From an uncultured Candidatus Pelagibacter sp. (lineage in GTDB: Bacteria; Pseudomonadota; Alphaproteobacteria; Pelagibacterales; Pelagibacteraceae), in the NCBI GenBank assembly GCA_905618915.1, contig CAJQTI010000050.1, positions 1 to 38,287 of the forward strand: a stretch of 38,287 nucleotides of DNA, written 5' to 3'. A model generated the notes under the pieces. The model worked only from the letters and a program-made list of their open reading frames with translations. It made no database searches and was not told the DNA's origin. A program made the translations under genes and the position numbers. Shown in pieces: positions 32,055-38,287 of the stretch (within the stretch, counting starts at the first letter, position 1; every line of letters starts with the position of its first letter).

Positions 32055-32072
32055 AGTTGTTAAAAAACAACT
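32055..32072 (-). terminator. Possible weak hairpin between ORF44 and tauE
   Basis: A 7-base perfect stem (AGTTGTT 32055-32061 with AACAACT 32066-32072) around four A/T bases. On the minus strand it is followed by GTTAATTTTT. AT-rich and weak; it may reduce read-through from the apr run into tauE, or mean nothing. Confidence 0.3.
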
Positions 32073-32206
32073 TAACCAAATGTGATAAAAGTTCCAACTA
32101 GTATAACACCCCAATAAGCAGCTAGACTAACAAAGATACCAGTTTTTATGAAAGTTACTTTAAAATTTGAAAGTTTTTTTACTGTTTTTATGATGGAAAA
32201 TGACAT
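32072..32206 (-). CDS. 44-residue single-helix membrane protein in the apr-tauE run
   Basis: ATG 32206 to TAA 32072. The N-terminal half is basic (K-T-V-K-K-L-S-N-F-K-V-T-F-I-K), the C-terminal half is one hydrophobic helix (G-I-F-V-S-L-A-A-Y-W-G-V-I-L-V-G-T-F-I), a tail-anchored topology. A TTGACA element lies upstream at 32242-32237, but no well-spaced -10 box follows. It sits between the 116-residue gene and tauE. It could be a small partner of AprM or TauE; this is only position-based. Confidence 0.55.
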   Translation of the reverse strand: MSFSIIKTVKKLSNFKVTFIKTGIFVSLAAYWGVILVGTFITFG

Positions 32207-32273
32207 TACAACCGTCAATACACCCAGTTAATTATTTGTCAAATAAATAGTTAATATAAAATGATTTTTTTTA

Positions 32274-32624
32274 TTAGTAGATGGTTGCTCCGAAAACTTT
32301 AACATCATCCCCTTCAACACCAAGGACTAACCTTCCAAGAAACTCACCTTCAATCTCTTTACTCTTTTGCTTGAATAAGACGGTAATATTCATGCCTCGT
32401 CTTAAACATCCAAATGCCTCATAATCCTCGGATAAACTAGTTAATAACTTGTTGTTAGCCCACTGCTTTCCAAGCTCTACTTCATTAGCCCCGAATAACA
32501 TTTGCGTTCCAAAATCTTTAGTAAATCCACCATAATCTTTCATATTTGAAGTTTTGACAAGATTATCCCAAATAGGTTTAGCAATTGCTATAATCTCATC
32601 ATCAGATTTCTCTAAAATATTCAT
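32274..32624 (-). CDS. 116-residue protein encoded directly after aprA, unknown function
   Basis: I take ATG 32624 (20 bases after the aprA stop) over an upstream ATG that would overlap aprA. The product is soluble: helix with E-K-S-D-D-E-I-I-A-I-A-K-P-I-W-D-N-L-V, then Y-G-G-F-T-K-D-F-G, a single Cys in F-G-C-L-R-R-G, and a beta-rich end (G-E-F-L-G-R-L-V-L-G-V-E-G-D-D-V-K-V-F-G-A shape). The helix-then-sheet pattern with a K-D-F-x-x-Q-M stretch recalls NTF2/SnoaL-like folds, but that is weak. Position makes it a candidate accessory protein for APS reductase. Confidence 0.7.
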   Translation of the reverse strand: MNILEKSDDEIIAIAKPIWDNLVKTSNMKDYGGFTKDFGTQMLFGANEVELGKQWANNKLLTSLSEDYEAFGCLRRGMNITVLFKQKSKEIEGEFLGRLVLGVEGDDVKVFGATIY

Positions 32625-32643
32625 AATTTTAAGTTTAATTTTT

Positions 32644-34503
32644 TTAAGAAGCTTTTCTCTTCTCGTTCTCGTCAACTATATGGTAAACCGGCACTTTTTC
32701 TAATGAAAATTTTCCAGTTTTTGGATCACGTCTAGAAACTGTTAAACAATGCCAATTGTCATCATCTAGTTTCATATGATCACCTCTGTAATAGTAACCA
32801 GGCCAACGAGTTTCTTCACGAAACATAGTATGTTCAGTTACACACTGAGAAGTTAAAGCTCTGTGCTTTAATTCCCAGGCTCTCATAAGTTGGTGTAAAT
32901 CTTCTGCTCCAACTTTTTCTAAATCTTCCTCTAACCAGGCCAAAAGCTCCAAAGCTCTTTTAAGCATATTACCATTTGTCATGTAGTTAGTGGCAATTCC
33001 CCCAACATACTCATCCATAATTCTCTGCAAACGTTGAAGTCCTTGAATTGGAGAAATATAACTAGGTGAAACTGTTCCACCGGTAATTTCATTTTGAGCT
33101 ACTTGATACGTCTCAAGCGGTTTAAATATAGCAACTTTAAAGTCTTCACATTGCTTGTCTGTAACATTAATACCTTCAGCTTTTTTGTCTTCAATATATT
33201 TAACTGCAGCTTTTGCAGCTAAACGACCTTCAGTAAATGATCCAGATGAAAATTTATGAGCACTTCCACCAACAGTATCACCAGCACCGAAAAGTCCATC
33301 AATAGTTAGCATTCTATTATACCCCCAGAAATACTCTGGTGGAGATAAATCTTCAGGACCACTAACCCAAGCTCCAGAACATGTTGCATGAGAACCCATA
33401 ACATATGGCTCAGATGTAGTTAATTCAGGATTTGTATATTTAGGATCAATATTTTGAGAAGCCCAAACAACAGCTTGTCCAACAGTCATACCTAAAAAAT
33501 TTTCCCAACCAACTGTTTCTAAATGTGGGTCTTGAAAGGCTTCAGTAGTAACCATATGAATTGGTCCACCACCTGCAATAGTTTCTTGAATAAATGCATG
33601 ATTTCTCAAACAAGTAGGAGTTGGGTGGTGATCAATATACTCACCAACTAATTCTTTAGTTTGATCATACCACTTCTTCTCATAATTTTCTCCGTTAGCA
33701 TTTTGAGTGTAAGTTTTAAGATGTAAGAAGTAAGCTCCAACAGGACCATAACCGTCTTTAAATCTACATAACACAATTCTATTTTCCATTTGTGTCATTT
33801 TAGCTCCAACAGCAATAGGTAATGCATAGGCAGAACCATTGCTCCATGGCGCATACCAAGTTCTTCCCATTCCCTCACCAACTGCTCGTGGCTTAAATAT
33901 ATGTGATGCTCCACCTGCTGCAACAATTACAGTTTTTGATCTAAATACATGGTAGTCTCCTGTTCTCATATTAAAACCAACAGCTCCACCTACTCTATTT
34001 TCTTGAGCCTCATCCATTAAAAGATGAGTAATCATTATTCTATTATAAATTTTGTCAGCTGATTTTTTTGCAGCCTCTGCAACGATTGGCTTGTAACTTT
34101 CACCATGAATCATGATCTGCCATTTACCTTCTCTAAGGTAACGACCTGTTTTTTCATTTTTCATCATTGGTAAACCCCATTCATCAAACATATGAACAGT
34201 TGAATCAACGTGACGAGCCATGTCATAACCTAAATCTTCTCTTACCATTCCCATTAAATCATTACGCGCATATCTTACGTGATCTTCAGGTTGGTTTTCG
34301 CCCCACTGCATACCCATGTAGCAATTAATAGCATATAGACCTTGAGCAACTGCTCCACTTCTGTCTATATTAGCTTTCTCAACACAAATAATTTTCATGT
34401 CTCTGCCCCAGTGTCTCGCTTCAAAAGTAGCACCAGTTCCAGCCATACCACCACCAACAACTAGAACATCGCAATCTTCGTAATGTGTTTTATGTTTAGC
34501 CAT
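32644..34503 (-). CDS. aprA: Adenylylsulfate (APS) reductase alpha subunit
   Basis: 619 residues, the standard AprA length. The FAD motif V-G-G-G-M-A-G-T-G is at residues 16-24, followed by the family's E-K-A-N-I-D-R-S-G-A-V-A-Q-G and later G-A-G-D-T-V-G-G-S-A-H-K-F-S-S-G-S-F-T-E-G-R. In aerobic marine bacteria without dissimilatory sulfite reductase it works in reverse, oxidising sulfite with AMP to APS. Its ATG overlaps the aprB stop as TAATG. Direction is inferred from the sulfite-producing neighbours. Confidence 0.95.
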   Translation of the reverse strand: MAKHKTHYEDCDVLVVGGGMAGTGATFEARHWGRDMKIICVEKANIDRSGAVAQGLYAINCYMGMQWGENQPEDHVRYARNDLMGMVREDLGYDMARHVDSTVHMFDEWGLPMMKNEKTGRYLREGKWQIMIHGESYKPIVAEAAKKSADKIYNRIMITHLLMDEAQENRVGGAVGFNMRTGDYHVFRSKTVIVAAGGASHIFKPRAVGEGMGRTWYAPWSNGSAYALPIAVGAKMTQMENRIVLCRFKDGYGPVGAYFLHLKTYTQNANGENYEKKWYDQTKELVGEYIDHHPTPTCLRNHAFIQETIAGGGPIHMVTTEAFQDPHLETVGWENFLGMTVGQAVVWASQNIDPKYTNPELTTSEPYVMGSHATCSGAWVSGPEDLSPPEYFWGYNRMLTIDGLFGAGDTVGGSAHKFSSGSFTEGRLAAKAAVKYIEDKKAEGINVTDKQCEDFKVAIFKPLETYQVAQNEITGGTVSPSYISPIQGLQRLQRIMDEYVGGIATNYMTNGNMLKRALELLAWLEEDLEKVGAEDLHQLMRAWELKHRALTSQCVTEHTMFREETRWPGYYYRGDHMKLDDDNWHCLTVSRRDPKTGKFSLEKVPVYHIVDENEKRKAS

Positions 34504-34973
34504 TAATAGTAAACTCCTTTTTTAAAGGTATCTTTTGGTATAGATGGTAATTTACCATCAATATTTAAACCATTAGGTTCAGTATAAAGCATTTGAGAGT
34601 TAATCTCACCTTCGTCTGGCTTTTCACCTTCAGCTAATTTTGGAATAAATTTACCCCAAGGCTTTGTTGTAATTGGAGATACAAAATCTTTTGTAGTTCC
34701 ATTTCTAAATTTAATTTTCCAAGAGATAGTTCCTTTTTCTTCTTCTCGTCTAACTCTAACACTGTGACCCATAGGAGCAAAGTCTGCATAACCACGAACA
34801 TCAATTGCATGATTAGGACAAGCTTTTACACAAGAATAACATTCCCAACAAAAGTTTGGTTCAATATTTACTGCTCTTCTAATATTCTCATCGATGTGCA
34901 TGATATCTGATGGACAAATATCTACGCAGTGACCACATCCATCACATCTCGTCATATATACAAAAGTTGACAT
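34503..34973 (-). CDS. aprB: Adenylylsulfate (APS) reductase beta subunit
   Basis: 156 residues. Two ferredoxin-type [4Fe-4S] motifs: C10, C13, C16, C20 and C42, C45, C48, C52 (C-W-E-C-Y-S-C-V-K-A-C-P). The C-terminal tail of about 90 residues, which wraps AprA in the known structures, has R-N-G-T-T-K-D-F-V-S-P and K-P-W-G-K-F. It passes electrons between AprA's FAD and the membrane partner AprM. It lies 19 bases after aprM and overlaps aprA. Confidence 0.95.
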   Translation of the reverse strand: MSTFVYMTRCDGCGHCVDICPSDIMHIDENIRRAVNIEPNFCWECYSCVKACPNHAIDVRGYADFAPMGHSVRVRREEEKGTISWKIKFRNGTTKDFVSPITTKPWGKFIPKLAEGEKPDEGEINSQMLYTEPNGLNIDGKLPSIPKDTFKKGVYY

Positions 34974-34992
34974 ATTATATTACCTTTCTCTT

Positions 34993-35787
34993 TTAATAGT
35001 GCTTTGGTTGTTCTCTTTTAATTCCTAATCCAAATTGTTTTGGTGCATCTGCTAATGGAGGAAGGTTGTCTCTTGATCCATCTGCTTCTGCTAAGTTTTT
35101 TTGGATAGCTGCACCAGGTTTGTAAATCATGTGTGCAAATTTTGACCAATAAACTCCCCCAAATAAAACAATGTTTGAGGTAATAAATAAAACTAAAAAT
35201 AAATATCCTAATCCGGTTGACCCTGAAGATTGAAAATAAGACCAAGCAAGTCCAGTGGTTGCGCATGCAAGAAGTGCTAGAACAAATAAGTCTGCTTTAA
35301 TAATTCTGTACCATGGATGAGCTTCTGCAAGTACATCCACTCTTAAAAATAACCAAAACCAATAACCACCAACACAAGTCATTATTGCTCCAACATGCCA
35401 AATTATAGGCCAAATTGATGGTGCAGCAATTCCTGTTCCTGTGTAACCAAAAACTAATACGACTGATGCAACCCAAAATAAAATAGTTCCATACATTCCC
35501 ATAACATGGGCAACTCTTCTTTTACCAGCACCTAACTCTGCAGTAGTTGCAATATCATGAACTACAGTTTTTAAAATAACTGATGTTTTTTCTCCAATAC
35601 CAAGCTCTCTTTCAGCAGCTAATTTTGCTTTTTTGGCATTATTGAAAAAATAAGTAACATTTTTATGATGTATCATTTGAACAACTGTTCCAATAACGAT
35701 TAAAGCTAACATTGCTAAAATAAAACCTTGAATTACAGAAGATGAAATTGATTCTGCTAATACAGAAAATGGACTAATTGACATCAT
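34993..35787 (-). CDS. aprM: AprM membrane partner of APS reductase
   Basis: 264 residues with about six membrane helices. His residues at helix ends (M-I-H-H-K-N, R-V-A-H-V-M-G, I-W-H-V-G-A, K-F-A-H-M-I) could hold heme or quinone. In sulfur oxidisers and SAR11-type bacteria AprM replaces QmoABC as the quinone link of AprBA. First gene of the apr run; two adjacent Met codons (35787, 35784) are equal as starts. A 115-base gap upstream should hold the promoter. Confidence 0.85.
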   Translation of the reverse strand: MMSISPFSVLAESISSSVIQGFILAMLALIVIGTVVQMIHHKNVTYFFNNAKKAKLAAERELGIGEKTSVILKTVVHDIATTAELGAGKRRVAHVMGMYGTILFWVASVVLVFGYTGTGIAAPSIWPIIWHVGAIMTCVGGYWFWLFLRVDVLAEAHPWYRIIKADLFVLALLACATTGLAWSYFQSSGSTGLGYLFLVLFITSNIVLFGGVYWSKFAHMIYKPGAAIQKNLAEADGSRDNLPPLADAPKQFGLGIKREQPKHY

Positions 35788-35902
35788 ATAGAATATTACC
35801 CTTTATTACTATTTTGTTGAATCTTAATTTTGAGTTTTTAATATAGTTAAAATGATAGATCAACCGTTATTAGGTGTTATATTTGTCATTAAAAAATACA
35901 AC

Positions 35903-36301
35903 TTATACTTTACGCTTATAGTGTTGTTTTAAAGGAATAACTGATCTTACACCGCCCTGTGGATTTTCAACATCACCCACTCTTCGTGGAATTAAATGAA
36001 TGTGACAATGTAAAACTGATTGACCGGCAATCTTTCCAGCATTTGATCCAATATTAAAGCCCATAACAGATGGATCTTTCAATAAAATTTCTTCTTTAAT
36101 CTTTTTTATTAAATCATTACAGGCAAGGACTTCGTTATTAGTTAATTCAAAATAATCCTTAACATGACGCTTTGGAATTACCAAACAATGTAACTCAGAA
36201 ACTGGATAACTGTCATAGCTTGCGTAAGCTAATGTATTTTCGTCAGCTAAACCACTTTCTTTAATATTACAAAATAAACATGGATTATTTGGGTCTCTCA
36301 T
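35903..36301 (-). CDS. HIT-family (histidine triad) nucleotide hydrolase
   Basis: 132 residues. The triad is H-C-H-I-H-L near residue 100, preceded by I-G-S-N-A-G-K-I-A-G-Q-S-V-L. The N-terminus has C-L-F-C-N-I, a likely zinc pair together with His residues. HIT proteins hydrolyse nucleoside phosphoramidates or dinucleoside polyphosphates. It starts 10 bases after pabC and is the last gene of the pab run. Confidence 0.88.
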   Translation of the reverse strand: MRDPNNPCLFCNIKESGLADENTLAYASYDSYPVSELHCLVIPKRHVKDYFELTNNEVLACNDLIKKIKEEILLKDPSVMGFNIGSNAGKIAGQSVLHCHIHLIPRRVGDVENPQGGVRSVIPLKQHYKRKV

Positions 36302-36310
36302 AATTAAGTT

Positions 36311-37081
36311 CTATCTATAAATGGGACATTTTGAAATTTCTTTTTTGTAAATATTAGAAAGTATTTTATAAAATTTTAAACCTTTTCTTTTCCAATTGAT
36401 CTCTTTAATAGTTTTAACAGAAGTAACTGCTTTTCCAGAGCCTATAAGTAAAATTTCATCATAATCATTTAAAGAGTTAACCAATATCTCTTTATTAATA
36501 ATTTTACCTAATTTTTTTTTAAAAAAACTATAAGTAACACCTCTATAAATATGTTTTGAAGGAGAGAATACTTTATTCTTCTTTATAAAAAAGAAATTTG
36601 AAGTTCCACTTTCTAATATCTTTTTTTTAAAACATAAACCTACATCTGAAATAGTATTATCCATTTTGGATAAGTGCTTTAATATTAAATTATATTTTAA
36701 ATTTTTGAGTTCTGGATCAATTCTTTTGTGATTAATTAATTTTAAATCAAATTCTAACTTAGGAGTTTTTCTATCTCTCAAGGAAATAGAGATCATTTTA
36801 TTATTTATAGCAACTCTGAGAAGGTGATTATAAGATTTGGTCTTATCAATATTTAATTTAATCAACTTAAGAATATCTTTTTTAATATTAACTTTATCTA
36901 ATTTGTAAATTTTTAATGATTTAATTAAATTTTTAATATGTTCTTTAAAAAAAATAATTTTAGTTGGTTTACCTAAAATCCGCATTGTAGTGAACATACC
37001 TTTGTCCCCCCAAAGATCTTTAAAATTAATTTCTTTGAGTGTTTTATGCTGATAAGATTTTTTTAATAAGTAAGTTACCAT
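36311..37081 (-). CDS. pabC: Aminotransferase class IV, 4-amino-4-deoxychorismate lyase-like
   Basis: 256 residues of the fold-type IV PLP family. L-W-G-D-K-G-M-F-T-T-M-R-I matches the G-D-G-x-F-E-T block, L-I-L-K-H-L-S-K carries the likely PLP lysine, and E-S-G-T-S-N-F-F-F is the E-x-x-x-S-N phosphate-cup motif. With PabA and PabB upstream, the reaction is aminodeoxychorismate to p-aminobenzoate and pyruvate for folate. The start at 37081 overlaps pabA by 38 bases; the conserved N-terminal blocks need this upstream start. Confidence 0.85.
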   Translation of the reverse strand: MVTYLLKKSYQHKTLKEINFKDLWGDKGMFTTMRILGKPTKIIFFKEHIKNLIKSLKIYKLDKVNIKKDILKLIKLNIDKTKSYNHLLRVAINNKMISISLRDRKTPKLEFDLKLINHKRIDPELKNLKYNLILKHLSKMDNTISDVGLCFKKKILESGTSNFFFIKKNKVFSPSKHIYRGVTYSFFKKKLGKIINKEILVNSLNDYDEILLIGSGKAVTSVKTIKEINWKRKGLKFYKILSNIYKKEISKCPIYR

Positions 37082-37601
37082 TTTCAGTTAAAAAAGATTC
37101 TGGATGAAATTGAAATCCATATATCTTGTCTATATTGTTTTCTATTGCCATTGCAGTATGTGAAATATCACACCTCATGGTAATTTCAAAATTTTTTGCA
37201 ACAAACGGTTCTTGCAATTTAAGTGAATGATACCTGCCCACTGTGAACTTTTGATTTTTTTTAAATAATGAATTATTACCAGTAACTTTAACTTTTGATT
37301 GATATCCATGATAAATCTTATTTTGCTGGACAATCTTACCTCTTTCACAATATAAAATTTGTTGGAAACCAAGACAAATTCCAATAATCTTTTTTTTTCC
37401 CTTAAGTTCCTTATAAATCCTTGAGCTATTGGGGTAGTCTTTTGGTGACCCTGGGCCTGGTGAAAAGACAACTACCTTAGCTTTATTAAGCTTACTCTGT
37501 TTGATATCATTAAAATTATCACAATAAACATCATCAAAATTTTCGAATTGATGCACCACGTTATGAGTGAATGAGTCTTTATGATCTATAATATAAATCA
37601 T
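37044..37601 (-). CDS. pabA: Aminodeoxychorismate/anthranilate synthase glutamine amidotransferase
   Basis: 185 residues, class I glutamine amidotransferase. S-P-G-P-G-S-P-K-D, the nucleophile in G-I-C-L-G-F-Q-Q, and the F-H-P-E-S His-Glu pair are all present. It supplies ammonia to the PabB subunit. The start overlaps the pabB stop as ATGA (37601-37598). TrpG use in tryptophan synthesis is possible as well, since PabA/TrpG can be shared, but the pabC neighbour favours PABA. Confidence 0.9.
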   Translation of the reverse strand: MIYIIDHKDSFTHNVVHQFENFDDVYCDNFNDIKQSKLNKAKVVVFSPGPGSPKDYPNSSRIYKELKGKKKIIGICLGFQQILYCERGKIVQQNKIYHGYQSKVKVTGNNSLFKKNQKFTVGRYHSLKLQEPFVAKNFEITMRCDISHTAMAIENNIDKIYGFQFHPESFLTENGNLLIKKILSA

Positions 37602-38287
37602 TTATAAAGATCCATTAATGCTTTGGCTTTAATATAATTTTCGTTGAACTCATGTTTTGCATTGCTATCTATCACAACACCAGATGCAACTGAAATTTCT
37701 GAATAATTTTGATAATTTAAAATAGATCTAATAATAATATTAAACCTCATATCTCCATTAAAATTAATATATCCAAAACTTCCGGTATAAATATTTCTTC
37801 CTTCTTTTTCTTGAGTGTTAAGGAGGTTAAGCGTACTGATTTTAGGACAACCAATAACAGAACCACCAGGCATCATTGCCTTAATAATCTCTAATGATGA
37901 GACTTTTTTCTTCAGTTTGCCACCTATCAAGCTTACATAGTGATAGAGATCTTTATACTCTTCTACTGTTTTCTTTTTGATAATTTTTACAGAACCTGGT
38001 CTACAAACTTTAGATAGGTCACTTCTTTCCATGTCAACTATCATATTATGTTCTTTAGTTTCTTTAATATTTTTTTTGAAAAATGATAACGCTTTAGCTT
38101 TGTTTAGTTTTTTAGTTTTTTTTAAAGTGCCTGCTATGGGCTTTGTTGTTATAAAATTATTTTTTTTTGTTATCAAATTTTCAGGTGAGCAACTTATTAT
38201 TGAATAGTTTTTATCTTTAATCATAAAAGCTTCTGGAGCTATATTAGTTTTTGTAAGTCTACAAAAAAAATCTAGAGCATCTATTTG
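37598..38287 (-). CDS. pabB: Aminodeoxychorismate synthase component I, C-terminal part (cut by window edge)
   Basis: The frame is open to the window end, so the ATG at 38224 is internal. The visible 229 residues form the catalytic half of the chorismate-binding fold: I-S-C-S-P-E-N-L-I, K-P-I-A-G-T-L, the H-N-M-I-V-D-M-E-R-S-D-L core, G-G-S-V-I-G-C-P-K and I-Y-T-G-S-F-G-Y. The P-I-A-G-T motif, as opposed to T-I-A-G-T, is one feature used to separate PabB from TrpE; with pabA and pabC next, PabB is the better call. It makes 4-amino-4-deoxychorismate from chorismate and glutamine. Confidence 0.88.
   Translation of the reverse strand, partial: QIDALDFFCRLTKTNIAPEAFMIKDKNYSIISCSPENLITKKNNFITTKPIAGTLKKTKKLNKAKALSFFKKNIKETKEHNMIVDMERSDLSKVCRPGSVKIIKKKTVEEYKDLYHYVSLIGGKLKKKVSSLEIIKAMMPGGSVIGCPKISTLNLLNTQEKEGRNIYTGSFGYINFNGDMRFNIIIRSILNYQNYSEISVASGVVIDSNAKHEFNENYIKAKALMDLYK

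Noticed and set aside
35018-35266. 82-residue minus-strand ORF in aprM
   Set aside because: Second-frame shadow of aprM, without a plausible start context.
32644-35787. Dissimilatory sulfate reduction
   Set aside because: AprBA alone with AprM, without dsrAB or qmo genes and beside sulfite-releasing enzymes, points to sulfite oxidation.
37598-38224. Complete 208-residue pabB
   Set aside because: The frame is open through the window end and the upstream codons encode conserved chorismate-enzyme sequence, so the gene is truncated by the window, not short.

Overview
The window looks like a piece of a Pelagibacterales (SAR11-type) alphaproteobacterial chromosome. This is inferred from the very AT-rich sequence, the almost absent intergenic space (many start and stop codons overlap), the marine-style gene set (TRAP transporter, Xsc, AprBAM, TauE) and protein families typical of that group. 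I see no rRNA, tRNA, CRISPR array, transposase or integrase.

Layout. 1-5.2 kb: housekeeping and small genes (48-aa basic protein, secreted histidine phosphatase, family-5 uracil-DNA glycosylase, YbgC-like thioesterase, DUF3047-like protein, an SDR dehydrogenase, an NCS1 permease). 5.2-8.3 kb, minus strand: a TRAP transporter (DctP, then an attenuating terminator, then DctQ and DctM) that runs on into the NCS1 permease and the SDR. 8.5-15.1 kb, plus strand: a run with a GMC dehydrogenase, TerC-like protein, SDR, M23 peptidase-like protein, EamA exporter, hydratase-like protein and a metal-ligand-less M24 protein. 15.1-21.3 kb: an accessory island of small, mostly unrecognised genes, chiefly on the minus strand, with start-stop overlaps, tandem paralogs, a broken poly-A start and a dispersed DNA repeat that encodes a lipoprotein-type signal peptide. 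21.3-25.2 kb: the conserved tesA / ybbA-ybbP divergent cluster. 25.2-35.8 kb: an organosulfonate and sulfite hub. 35.9-38.3 kb: a HIT protein and a pabC-pabA-pabB set for p-aminobenzoate, with pabB cut by the window edge.

How the genes fit together. Xsc (sulfoacetaldehyde to acetyl phosphate plus sulfite) and SuyAB ((2R)-sulfolactate to pyruvate plus sulfite) both release sulfite. Two unrelated exporters (TauE/SafE type and YeiH type) can remove sulfite or sulfate, and AprBA with its membrane partner AprM can oxidise sulfite to APS. A DadA-type flavoprotein beside xsc and the GMC dehydrogenase facing the TRAP transporter are candidate suppliers of sulfoacetaldehyde, from taurine and isethionate respectively; that step is inference. 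Two small uncharacterised genes (116 and 44 codons) lie in the apr-tauE run.

The most novel part is the 15-20 kb island. Three adjacent 57-59-codon genes encode acidic proteins that all end in D-R/K-V-L-H and are joined by TAATG/TGATG overlaps. The next gene downstream is reached through a 16-A homopolymer whose length puts its coupled ATG out of frame. Five copies of a signal-peptide DNA repeat occur in the island, four of them vestigial and placed directly at the stop codon of an upstream gene, which suggests cassette-like shuffling.
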